Assembly: GCA_947258695.1 (NCBI GenBank)
Contig: CAMYJG010000002.1
Span: 118,179-182,178 of the forward strand
Source of the DNA: an uncultured Ectothiorhodospiraceae bacterium
Lineage (GTDB): Bacteria > Pseudomonadota > Gammaproteobacteria > UBA6429 > Thiohalophilaceae
Length of the DNA stretch: 64,000 nt
Direction of reading: 5' to 3'
Positions within the stretch are counted from its first letter, which is position 1; every line of letters starts with the position of its first letter. The translations under genes were made by a program, and so were the position numbers. Below are positions 55,495-64,000 of the stretch, piece by piece. A model generated the notes under the pieces. The model did not search any database. It was not told where the DNA came from and saw only the letters and a program-made list of their open reading frames with translations.

Positions 55495-58290
55495 ATGACC
55501 ATGTTAGCAAGCGCTGTGTCTAACCAATACGTTTTTTCATTTAACGATGGAGATGGACATAATAAAAAATTACTAGGCGGAAAAGGTGCAAATCTGTGTG
55601 AAATGACACAGATCGGTATAAACGTCCCACCGGGTTTTGTTATTAGTACCGACGCCTGTCTTGCATATCTTGAAACAGATGATGATCTTTTACCTGTCAC
55701 CTTAATGGATGAAGTGAAATCACAAATTGATTTATTAGAGCAGGCGACAGGAAAGGGTTTTGGTGATTCAGCTAATCCTTTACTGGTCTCAGTACGTTCC
55801 GGCTCGGCGCTTTCGATGCCCGGTATGATGGATACAATTCTTAATCTTGGACTCAATGAAACTACCTTGCCGGGACTAATTAAGCAAACAGGTAATGAGC
55901 GTTTTGCATATGATGCCTATCGCCGCTTCATACAGCTGTTTGGCAAGGTTGCACTGGGCATTGCCGACGAAGTTTTCGATGAACCCTTTGAGGAATTAAA
56001 ACGACAGGCAGGTGTGAATGCCGATATTGGTCTGACTGCTGAACATCTTAAAGAAATCAGTAATGTGTTTCTTACTGTTGTTCACCAGGCAACGGGACGT
56101 CCATTCCCTCAAGATGTTTATGAACAATTAGAAATTGCGATCAAAGCCGTTTTCAAATCCTGGATGGGTAAACGAGCAATTGATTATCGTCGTGAGTTTA
56201 ATATCACACGGGACATGGCGAATGGTACTGCTGTCAATATTGTCACAATGGTATTTGGTAATATGGGCATGGATAGTGCTACCGGCGTGGGCTTTACTCG
56301 TAACCCAGCAACCGGTGAAAATATTATGTATGGTGAATACCTGGTCAATGCACAGGGTGAAGATGTTGTTGCAGGTATACGTACCCCCAAACCTGTTCTG
56401 GAACTGGAACAGGAAATGACGGACATGTACCGCCAACTCGTTGAGCTACGTAATCGACTTGAAAGCCATTACAAAGAAATTCAAGATTTCGAATACACCA
56501 TAGAGAAGGGTGTTTTATATTGTTTACAAACACGTAATGGTAAAATGAACGCTGCGGCAAAAGTTCGTACATCTGTCGAAATGGTTAAAGAAAAACTACT
56601 TAACAAAGAACAAGCTTTGTTACGTGTAGACCCTGAAGAACTTGAACAATTACTTCATCCGGGACTTGATCCCTCATCACAGGCAATAGCAGTTGCTCAA
56701 GGCTTACCTGCCTCACCTGGTGCAGCATCAGGTGTTGTGGTTTTTGATGCAGATAGAGCTGAGTTACTGGGAAAAGCTGGTGAGAAAGTTATCCTTGTTC
56801 GCGAAGAAACTAAACCGGAAGATATTCATGGATTTTTTGCAGCAGAAGGTATTCTTACCAGCCGAGGCGGTAAAACTTCACATGCAGCGGTTGTTGCTCG
56901 AGGCATGGGTAAACCATGTGTCGCTGGTGCGGAAGGTATTAAAGTCAACACGCATAAACGACAGGCTGTGGTCGGTGGAACAGTATTGTTTGAAGGTGAT
57001 GTCATCACTATTGATGGTGGCAATGGTAGTGTCTATCTTGGTGAGATTGAAACCGTACCCCCCGAGTTTTCTGATGATCTTCACACCTTGTTGAAATGGG
57101 CCGATGAAATTGCAGTCCTTTCTGTTATGGCAAATGCAGACACTGTTGAGGCAACAAAAAAAGCCGCAGAATATGGCGCAAAAGGAATAGGTTTATGTCG
57201 CACTGAACGAATGTTTAATGCTCAAGATCGCTTACCTATTGTAGTAGACATGATTCTTGCTAATACAACAGAGGAACGACAACAGGCACTGGATCGATTG
57301 CGACCAATACAACGTGCTGATTTTAAATCTCTGTTTGAAGTGATGTCACCGCATGCGGTAACTATTCGTTTACTTGATCCTCCGATTCACGAATTTCTTC
57401 CTACTGAAAAACAATTGGAAAGAGAACTTGCTCATCTTGAGCAGCTTAAAAATACGGTAGAAGGTGTAGGTGATTTAATGGGTACTCTATGGTTATTGAA
57501 AGGGCAAGAAAACCACGCCATCGATGTTGCGAAACCCTTTGGTGAAGGAGGGCGTGAACTTGTTGAAGCAGCTATAGCAAAAAAAGAATTGATGCTCATG
57601 AAAGTTCGCGAGTTGTTTGAGGTTAATCCTATGCTTGGTCATCGTGGTGTACGCCTCGGAATTACCTATCCTGAAATATATGCAATGCAAATAAGAGCGG
57701 TATTAGAAGCGGCTGCTGAGTGTAAAAAAGAAGGGATAAAAACACATCCAGAAATCATGGTGCCTCAGGTATGTACAGTCCAGGAATTATTAAAGGTCAA
57801 AGACATTGTTGATCAGGTCCGTGTTGAGGTTGAAAAAGAATATAACGTTGAGTTGGAATTCGAATTTGGCAGCATGATTGAAGTGGTACGTTCCTGTATG
57901 CGTGCAGAAAGTTTAGCCGAAGTTGCAGAATTTTTCTCGTTTGGCACCAATGATTTGACTCAGGCAAGTTTTTCTTTTTCCAGAGAAGATGCTGAGAATA
58001 AGTTTTTACCCATGTACACAGAAAAGGAAATATTACAGGACAATCCGTTCGAAGTTCTTGATATCAAGGGAGTGGGTAAACTTATGCAAATCAGTGTTGA
58101 ATGGGGCCGAAAAACAAATCCTGGTTTACGTGTCGGAATCTGTGGAGAACAGGGAGGGCATCCCGAATCGATACACTTTTATCACCACATTGGTTTAAAT
58201 TATGTTTCATGTTCTGCACCACGTGTACCCATTGCAAAACTCGCAGCCGCACAAGCAAAACTTATGGAAGATTCTTATCATTTAAACTAG
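55495..58290 (+). CDS. ppdK: pyruvate, phosphate dikinase
   Basis: A protein of 931 residues that interconverts pyruvate, ATP and phosphate with PEP, AMP and PPi. The ATP-grasp domain has G-G-K-G-A-N-L-C-E-M and S-V-R-S-G-S-A-L-S-M-P-G-M-M-D. The phosphohistidine is His463 in G-G-K-T-S-H-A-A-V-V-A-R. The C-terminal PEP barrel has F-G-T-N-D-L-T-Q and the catalytic Cys883 in G-I-C-G-E-Q-G-G-H-P. These features separate it from PEP synthase. It stands as a single gene in its own transcription unit. Confidence 0.98.
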   Translation: MTMLASAVSNQYVFSFNDGDGHNKKLLGGKGANLCEMTQIGINVPPGFVISTDACLAYLETDDDLLPVTLMDEVKSQIDLLEQATGKGFGDSANPLLVSVRSGSALSMPGMMDTILNLGLNETTLPGLIKQTGNERFAYDAYRRFIQLFGKVALGIADEVFDEPFEELKRQAGVNADIGLTAEHLKEISNVFLTVVHQATGRPFPQDVYEQLEIAIKAVFKSWMGKRAIDYRREFNITRDMANGTAVNIVTMVFGNMGMDSATGVGFTRNPATGENIMYGEYLVNAQGEDVVAGIRTPKPVLELEQEMTDMYRQLVELRNRLESHYKEIQDFEYTIEKGVLYCLQTRNGKMNAAAKVRTSVEMVKEKLLNKEQALLRVDPEELEQLLHPGLDPSSQAIAVAQGLPASPGAASGVVVFDADRAELLGKAGEKVILVREETKPEDIHGFFAAEGILTSRGGKTSHAAVVARGMGKPCVAGAEGIKVNTHKRQAVVGGTVLFEGDVITIDGGNGSVYLGEIETVPPEFSDDLHTLLKWADEIAVLSVMANADTVEATKKAAEYGAKGIGLCRTERMFNAQDRLPIVVDMILANTTEERQQALDRLRPIQRADFKSLFEVMSPHAVTIRLLDPPIHEFLPTEKQLERELAHLEQLKNTVEGVGDLMGTLWLLKGQENHAIDVAKPFGEGGRELVEAAIAKKELMLMKVRELFEVNPMLGHRGVRLGITYPEIYAMQIRAVLEAAAECKKEGIKTHPEIMVPQVCTVQELLKVKDIVDQVRVEVEKEYNVELEFEFGSMIEVVRSCMRAESLAEVAEFFSFGTNDLTQASFSFSREDAENKFLPMYTEKEILQDNPFEVLDIKGVGKLMQISVEWGRKTNPGLRVGICGEQGGHPESIHFYHHIGLNYVSCSAPRVPIAKLAAAQAKLMEDSYHLN

Positions 58291-58904
58291 GCAAATATTT
58301 ATATCTCTACATACTGAAGCTCTAGTTGAAATACTACTTGGTGCTTTAATTTATCATATTCACCTTTTAACTATAAATGATATTTTGAGTAGTCGCCAGA
58401 TATTTTTATCAATGATACTTCTTTTATAATCCAGTTATAATAACTGCGTTAAGTGTAAGATACCGTTGCGAGTCTTTTCTGGGGCGCTGAGAAATCAATA
58501 ATGCATTTTAAAACGCTAGCACGAGCCAGGTTAGAAAGTGAGTTTGAATATTTTATGACATGGTTTAATTATCCTAGAAAACTTTGATAATTTATTACTG
58601 TCATGCAATGTTCTATAGCTTAACTTTATAAATAAATAATCACTTTTTGAGTTTCCGAGAAAAGTAAAAATAAATTGTATATGTCACAATAGTAAAATAT
58701 TTTATGCACTATTATTAAGTGTAAGTTAATATTTTAACTTAAGCGCTTACAGTCGGCTGTCAAACATTATTTTTAAATAGTTAATCTTATTTTTACATTG
58801 TAACTGGAGAAATTCAGTGTGTATTCTAAATAATATTATTTAAATTATGTGAGTAAAAGTACGTATTACAAGTATACCGATCACTAACTATTATTTTTAA
58901 CATT
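58291..58904. other. gene-free AT-rich stretch
   Basis: No open frame, ribosome site or clear terminator is seen after ppdK. An AT-rich hairpin AAGTTAA-TATT-TTAACTT lies at 58723-58740. The composition is more AT-rich than the flanking genes. Together with the tRNA relic that follows, it looks like decayed sequence. Confidence 0.5.
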
Positions 58905-58966
58905 GTTAGACGCAAGAGACTTAAAAAATCCTCGGTGGCAACACCGTGCCGGTTCGATTCCTGGAC
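58905..58966 (+). pseudogene. tRNA-Leu (UAA-like) relic
   Basis: The stretch reads like the 3' two thirds of a leucine tRNA. It has a D-loop-like GTTAGACGCAAGAGACTTAAAA, a perfect variable arm CGGTG-GCAA-CACCG (58932-58945) and a T-loop GGTTCGATTCC. The 5' acceptor strand and D-stem are missing, the T-stem has mismatches (GCCGG against CCTGG), and two extra A distort the anticodon loop. No CCA end follows. It is not a working tRNA but a remnant, perhaps of an integration or recombination event. Confidence 0.7.
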
Positions 58967-59001
58967 AATAGCTGAAGTCGCAGTCGTTTGAAGTCATTAG
59001 T

Positions 59002-62000
59002 TTAAGTTCTAATCCTTTTGTGTGTTGCTGAATAAATAATCGGGATAAGTACTAAACTAACCAAAATAGAAAAACTCAAACCAAATACAATAACAATGGC
59101 TAATGGCTGTAACATTTCTGAGCCTTCGCCAAGTCCAATTGCGAGTGGCAACATGCCTATTACAGTTGTTAGTGTAGTCATTAGAATAGGGCGGAGTCGT
59201 AATTTTGCAGCCATGACAATAGCATCCTGAATTGAATGATTGTTAGATTCTGCCAGTTTCTGTCGGGATAACTCAATTTGCTCGACGAGTACGATGGCGT
59301 TATTCACTACGATACCTGATAGCATAATAATACCTAACCATACAGGCATGGTTACTGTTAAAGAAAACAAACTCAGTCCAATGGTGGTACCGATAAACAT
59401 GAAGGGGACACCCATCATAATAACAAGCGGGTTAGTGAGCGACTCGTATTGAATCGCCATCACAACAAAAACAAGAAACAAAGCCAGTCCAATCAGAATC
59501 AGGGTTTTATTTTCGCTTTCATGCTTGGCTTTGAATGTATCACTTTCATATAAGGTATAACCCGCTGGCATCTCTAGCTGTTCTAATTGTGTATTTACCT
59601 TTTCTTCTATATCCGAGAGCGAGGTATTTGGGTTGATTGATGCACTGATTTCAACAATTCGACGCTGGTTATCTCGTTTAATTCTTGAGGGGGTTCGTTG
59701 AACTTTTAATGTCGCAACATCTTTTAAACGAATAATTTTATCATTAATTACACTCACAATAAGATTATTCAAATGATTGCGACTATTTGTGGTATTTTTA
59801 GGGAGTTTTAAAAATATATTGTATTCTTTATCATCTTGCAGAATAGCAGAGATGTTTAAACCACTCATGGCTAGTCTTACAGCTTGCCCAATTTTGTCGA
59901 CACTAACCCCAAGGCTGGCCGCTCTTAAGCGATTAATTTTAACAGCTAACTCATCTGAAAAGTCTTCGTAATTATGTGAGATATTTCTGAACTCTTTAAT
60001 CGGTTTGAGTTGATTAACAACGGCAGTACCGAGATTTTTTAGCACCTTAACATCAGGACCCTGGATACGCAGACTAAAATCATCATCTCCACGGCCAATA
60101 CGAATACCTCTGACGCCTTGTACTCGTAACCATACCTTAACACCAACAAAGTTAAGTTTTTTAATTTGCTTACGCATTTTTCGTACAAAATCTTCTGTTG
60201 AAACATTTCTTGCAGAAGAAGTGTGTAACTGAACTTTCAGGCTGCTGTAACGACTTGATTCCCGTTGGAACCGACCAAAAACAAAACCACCAGCTGTGGT
60301 AAAGACTTTATCGACTTCTTTTTGTTTAATAAAAAAGTTTTCCAGCTTTTTAACAGTGGCGTCCATGTCTTCAAGTTGAGTACCAGCATCACTGCGAACA
60401 GTAACACGTATCAGACCTTCATCGACTTTGGGTAAAAAGCTGTCTTTTAACGTGGTAAATAGAAAGAGAGAAGCAATAAACATAGTTAAAAGAATCAATA
60501 AAAATGTTTTCGGTTTTTTAAGTATGCGTTCAAGAATCGATATATATTTAATGCGAACTTTAGCTACAAAGTTATCAGTCATTAATTGCACTTTTGATGG
60601 GGATGATATACCAATACGTGTGCTTAACGCCGGAACAATCGTGGTAGCAACAAGTAAAGAAGTTAGCATGGCGGCAGATAAGGTATAGATAAGCTCATTA
60701 AATAATAAGCCAACCAGGCCACCAATAAACAAAAAGGGGAGAATCGCGGCAAGGTTAGTACTGGTAGAAGCAAACATGGCGCTGGTTATTTCTGCCGCGG
60801 CGTCAGTTGCCGCTTTAACTTTGTTAGTCTCAGTGGTTTGATGGCGGTTAATGTTTTCCATCATAATAATCGTATTATCTACTAACAGGCCTACACCTAG
60901 GGCGATACCACCCAGCGTCATAATATTGAGTGAAAGGTTACCTAAAGCCATAATGATAAAGGTTGAAAATATCGCAAGTGGTATGGCTGTACCAATGACT
61001 AATGTTCGACCCAGATGCCCTAAAAACAAATAAACGACAAGCATTGCAAGCACTGCGCCTGAAATAACGGCCAGGGTTGCATTGTTAATGGCATGTTTTA
61101 CAAATATAGATTGATCATCGACAACACTGACGGTGATGTCTTCTGGAATAATGTTTTGTGAGTTTAGTTTGGTTATATGGGCCTTAACGGTTTCAACGAC
61201 CTGAACGGTGTTAGCTTGAGGCTGTTTTTGGATAGAAAGTTTAATGCCCGGTTCTTTGTTTAATCGAATGCGTAATCGTTCTTCAGCATTGCTATCAATA
61301 ATTCGCGCGACATCCGATAGCTTAATTAACTGAATGGGCTGATTTTTATTTTGCACGCGTTTAATAATTAGCTGTTCTAAGTCGGAGAGAGTGTTAAATC
61401 GACCTTCTGTACGAACACTGATTTCTTTTTTATTAGCTAATAATCGACCACCCGCGATATCCTGGTTTTCATTTTGAATTTGTGCAATGACATCATCATA
61501 ATTCATTCCAAGTCGGGCAAGTTTTTCCTGGTCCAGTATGACTTGGAATTCTCTAACCGTACCACCACCAACTTCAGCAGAAGCGACGCCAGGTAAATTA
61601 ATTAACCAATTACGAAATTCATAATCTACCCAGTCTCGTAATTCTACGGTGTTTCGTTTGTTTGAGCTGACCGCATATTCCATGACGGGGATTTGCATAG
61701 GGTCACGTTTATATATAACAGGAGGATCGATGGTCTCTGGTAAAAAGCGTTTTGCACGATCAAGCCGGGTACTGGCATCTCTTAATGCGACATCAATGTC
61801 GGTACCATAGGGAAAGCCAAGATCTAATGACATTCTTCCTTCGCTGGTACTGGATTGAACTGAAATGGCGCCATCTGTTATTGCTAGTTGTTCTTCTACC
61901 TGGCGAGTAATTTTGTCTTCCATTATTACGGTAGGTACATTCGCATCGAAAATTCTAACACGAACTTCAGGGTAAATTAGCTGCGGTAACAGGTTGATAC

Positions 62001-62121
62001 GGAGTTCATCTAAGGAAAAAAAACCGAGTAGTAGCACGGTTAATGAAAGCATGAGTACACTAACAGGTCTGCGAGAAGACCAGGAGGCTAAACCACCTGT
62101 ACGATAATTTTTTGTGTCCAT
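59002..62121 (-). CDS. RND-family efflux permease (AcrB/HAE1-like)
   Basis: A protein of 1039 residues with the RND plan: a helix at the start (P-V-S-V-L-M-L-S), a large periplasmic loop, helices 2-6, a second loop and helices 8-12. The fourth helix reads G-G-I-A-L-G-V-G-L-L-V-D-N-T-I-I-M-M-E-N, with one Asp where AcrB has D-D. Late helices include I-V-V-N-N-A-I-V-L-V-E-Q and L-R-P-I-L-M-T-T-L-T-T-V-I-G. It pumps substrates out by proton exchange with the adaptor encoded just upstream. No TolC-like gene is seen. Confidence 0.92.
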   Translation of the reverse strand: MDTKNYRTGGLASWSSRRPVSVLMLSLTVLLLGFFSLDELRINLLPQLIYPEVRVRIFDANVPTVIMEDKITRQVEEQLAITDGAISVQSSTSEGRMSLDLGFPYGTDIDVALRDASTRLDRAKRFLPETIDPPVIYKRDPMQIPVMEYAVSSNKRNTVELRDWVDYEFRNWLINLPGVASAEVGGGTVREFQVILDQEKLARLGMNYDDVIAQIQNENQDIAGGRLLANKKEISVRTEGRFNTLSDLEQLIIKRVQNKNQPIQLIKLSDVARIIDSNAEERLRIRLNKEPGIKLSIQKQPQANTVQVVETVKAHITKLNSQNIIPEDITVSVVDDQSIFVKHAINNATLAVISGAVLAMLVVYLFLGHLGRTLVIGTAIPLAIFSTFIIMALGNLSLNIMTLGGIALGVGLLVDNTIIMMENINRHQTTETNKVKAATDAAAEITSAMFASTSTNLAAILPFLFIGGLVGLLFNELIYTLSAAMLTSLLVATTIVPALSTRIGISSPSKVQLMTDNFVAKVRIKYISILERILKKPKTFLLILLTMFIASLFLFTTLKDSFLPKVDEGLIRVTVRSDAGTQLEDMDATVKKLENFFIKQKEVDKVFTTAGGFVFGRFQRESSRYSSLKVQLHTSSARNVSTEDFVRKMRKQIKKLNFVGVKVWLRVQGVRGIRIGRGDDDFSLRIQGPDVKVLKNLGTAVVNQLKPIKEFRNISHNYEDFSDELAVKINRLRAASLGVSVDKIGQAVRLAMSGLNISAILQDDKEYNIFLKLPKNTTNSRNHLNNLIVSVINDKIIRLKDVATLKVQRTPSRIKRDNQRRIVEISASINPNTSLSDIEEKVNTQLEQLEMPAGYTLYESDTFKAKHESENKTLILIGLALFLVFVVMAIQYESLTNPLVIMMGVPFMFIGTTIGLSLFSLTVTMPVWLGIIMLSGIVVNNAIVLVEQIELSRQKLAESNNHSIQDAIVMAAKLRLRPILMTTLTTVIGMLPLAIGLGEGSEMLQPLAIVIVFGLSFSILVSLVLIPIIYSATHKRIRT

Positions 62122-63210
62122 TTATTTTTTTGTTACGCTTTTCTTACTTTTTTCTGCTTTATCACTAATGATGTTTACTTTTTTATTTTTAGCTAAACTT
62201 TGAAATCCTTTGGTAACCACTTTTTCATCTAGCTTAAGTCCTGAAAGAATCTCAACCCAGTTATTTATTTGAATACCAGTGTTTATACGGACGATTTCAG
62301 TTTTATTTTCTTGATTGATCCTAAAAACATATTCGCCAATGCTATCGTTTCTAATTGCAGCTATTGGTACGACTAAACGGGGAGCGGTCGTAGTGTTTAT
62401 TTCTATTCGGCATAACTGACCAGGTAAGGCACCTTGTGGAATGTTATCAAATATAATTTCTATGGTTCCCTGTCGTGAAATATTGTCAATGGTAGGATGA
62501 ATTCGTAAAATTTTGCCATTAAATTTTTCATCACCTAATGCATCTACCCGGATAGCGACTGCCATGTTTTCTTTGAGCTGACTAATCGACAACTCTGAAA
62601 GCGATAAGGTGATTTTTAAGCGACTGACATCAGCTAATGTGAGGATATGACTGTGTAACGGGACCACGTCTCCCGTTTCTTGTAAGCGTTCTGTAATAAT
62701 GCCTGTCATTGGCGCATTAATTTTTGAGTAAGATAAACGCGTTTTAACCAGATTTTCTTCGGCACCCGCTTCTTCAACCTGGGTTTGTGCCCGGGCTAGC
62801 TGTTCTTCAGAAGCTAGTTTACGAGGAATGAGTCGTTTTAGTCGTTTTAAGTCAAGTTTTGCCTGGCGATGCTGAGCGCGTGCTTTTTCAAACTCACGAA
62901 TTAAAATGGCGTCGTCGAGAACGGCTATCAGCTGGCCTTTTTCTACCTTGTCACCGGGATAAAAAGGTAAACTTTTTATTCTGCCAGATTCCTGGTTATG
63001 GATTCGCACGGTACTGAAAGCTTCAATAGAACCGGTAACAAGTTGTTGCTCGGTTAAGCCCTGGCGTTTAACAGTGGCAACATGCACATTGACGGCTTTA
63101 CCTTTATGGGAACGTGAGCCGGCTTTGTCATTACAGGCCGCAAGTAGCCCTATCATCGTTATGGATAATAAGGTTATAGTTATTTTATTTAAAAATCTGA
63201 GCATGTTCAT
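62122..63210 (-). CDS. RND efflux periplasmic adaptor lipoprotein
   Basis: A protein of 362 residues with a lipoprotein signal ending in L-L-A-A-C (Cys26). The mature part is a membrane-fusion (HlyD/AcrA) adaptor: barrel and lipoyl motifs V-T-G-S-I-E-A, G-R-I-K-S-L-P-F-Y-P-G-D-K-V-E-K-G-Q-L, split by a helical hairpin (A-R-A-Q-H-R-Q-A-K-L-D-L-K-R), then I-N-A-P-M-T-G-I-I-T-E-R and a C-terminal domain ending in a Lys-rich tail. Its stop abuts the permease start. Start may be either of two ATG codons (63210, 63204). Confidence 0.92.
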   Translation of the reverse strand: MNMLRFLNKITITLLSITMIGLLAACNDKAGSRSHKGKAVNVHVATVKRQGLTEQQLVTGSIEAFSTVRIHNQESGRIKSLPFYPGDKVEKGQLIAVLDDAILIREFEKARAQHRQAKLDLKRLKRLIPRKLASEEQLARAQTQVEEAGAEENLVKTRLSYSKINAPMTGIITERLQETGDVVPLHSHILTLADVSRLKITLSLSELSISQLKENMAVAIRVDALGDEKFNGKILRIHPTIDNISRQGTIEIIFDNIPQGALPGQLCRIEINTTTAPRLVVPIAAIRNDSIGEYVFRINQENKTEIVRINTGIQINNWVEILSGLKLDEKVVTKGFQSLAKNKKVNIISDKAEKSKKSVTKK

Positions 63211-63315
63211 GTTTTCGTCTAAGTAACTAGGACAACCATTTTTTAGAATAATTTAGTTTAACATGTAATAATAACTATAGAATATAGTTAAAGTTTCTAT
63301 AATTTAGAGGTAATA

Positions 63316-64000
63316 ATGCTCCACAGTCGTTATACCAGTGCGCCAGAAGGCGGAAGAAAGGATATTCGCAACCTCAAGCGGATATTCCCCTATATCTGGG
63401 AGTATAAGGGGCGTGTTTTAATCGCGTTACTGAGCCTTATTTTATCGAAAGTCGCGATCGTTGGTATTCCGCTGGTATTTAAAGAAATTATCGATATTTT
63501 AGATACACCCGATAAAGCTGCCGTCGCGATACCGATTGCTCTATTCTTGCTTTATGGTGCCGCCAGGATGGCGGGTTCATTGTTTAATGAAGTGCGTGAT
63601 GCTGTTTTTGCCAGGGTACGCTATCGCGCTATGCGTCGACTTTCTAATAAAGTCTTGTCTCACCTTCATAACCTTTCTTTACGTTATCACCTGGAGCGGC
63701 GTACCGGTAATGTTGTTCGTGATCTTGAAAGAGGCACCAACAGTATCAGCCAGATTTTGAATTACCTGGTATTTAATATTATTCCTACCTTTGCAGAATT
63801 TGCTTTAGTGGCTTTTATTTTACTTGGGCAGTATGAAGCCAAGTTTGCATTAATCACATTTTCAACTGTCGCGATTTATATTATTTTTACTTTAATGGTG
63901 ACTGAATGGCGTATGCATTACCGTCATAAAATGAATGCCTTAGATTCAGAATCAAATGGTCAGGCAGTTGATAGCTTAATTAATTACGAAACGGTTAAAT
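63316..64000 (+). CDS. Atm1-like ABC exporter, N-terminal part only
   Basis: Open from ATG 63316 (ribosome site AGAGG five bases before) to the window edge, 228 codons. It begins with a short tail, then K-R-I-F-P-Y-I-W-E-Y-K-G-R-V and the first membrane helices, with E-V-R-D-A-V-F-A-R-V-R-Y-R-A-M-R-R, L-H-N-L-S-L-R-Y-H-L-E-R-R-T-G and N-Y-L-V-F-N-I-I-P-T. This is the pattern of Atm1/ABCB7/HMT1-type half transporters, which export glutathione- or persulfide-linked compounds. The nucleotide-binding domain lies outside the window. Confidence 0.88.
   Translation, partial: MLHSRYTSAPEGGRKDIRNLKRIFPYIWEYKGRVLIALLSLILSKVAIVGIPLVFKEIIDILDTPDKAAVAIPIALFLLYGAARMAGSLFNEVRDAVFARVRYRAMRRLSNKVLSHLHNLSLRYHLERRTGNVVRDLERGTNSISQILNYLVFNIIPTFAEFALVAFILLGQYEAKFALITFSTVAIYIIFTLMVTEWRMHYRHKMNALDSESNGQAVDSLINYETVK

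Overview
The window looks like chromosome from an AT-rich marine-type gammaproteobacterium, possibly a sulfur-oxidising lineage. This rests on the type VI secretion (T6SS) gene set, the Na+-translocating NADH:quinone reductase (Na+-NQR), a sulfide:quinone reductase, multifunctional CysG and an RND efflux pair. The species cannot be named from the sequence alone.

Region 1 (1-24343) is a T6SS locus with two divergent arms. The minus arm, read from about 8668 leftwards, is tssA-tssB-tssC-tssC paralogue-tssE-tssF-tssG-tssH (tssH runs off the left edge). The plus arm is tagH(FHA)-tssJ-tssK-tssL-tssM-tagF-pppA-ppkA. It continues without a break into a small unknown gene and an ExbB/ExbD/ExbD/TonB-like energy-transduction module, and ends at a clear hairpin. 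No hcp (tssD), vgrG (tssI) or PAAR gene lies in the window. TssL and PpkA share Asp-x-Thr motifs in their N-terminal tails that look like docking sites for the FHA protein.

Region 2 (24344-27627) holds a small membrane protein, cysG, another small membrane protein, and about 0.7 kb without an intact gene. That stretch contains a decayed integron-type integrase fragment and a convincing sigma-54 promoter with two NtrC-like sites upstream.

Region 3 (27628-40595) is a tight operon: circularly permuted ATP-grasp, alpha-E protein, gltB, alpha-glucan phosphorylase, and a 1153-residue protein best explained as a pyrophosphate-type PEP carboxykinase. It appears to be a nitrogen-controlled unit joining ammonium assimilation to glycogen breakdown and the PEP/oxaloacetate node.

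Region 4 (40619-49055, minus) runs nqrA-B-C-D-E-F-nqrM-CBS-unknown-gltD. gltD is therefore separated from gltB and joined to the Na+-NQR run. nqrB carries an apparent N-terminal deletion with frameshift.

Region 5 (49523-58290, plus) has sulfide:quinone reductase, a CBS protein, a START-like protein, a rubrerythrin, a UbiA/MenA-like prenyltransferase, a second CBS protein, an ArsB/NhaD-type transporter and pyruvate phosphate dikinase. Region 6 (58291-64000) has a tRNA-Leu relic, an RND permease and its adaptor (minus), and the start of an Atm1-like ABC exporter (plus).
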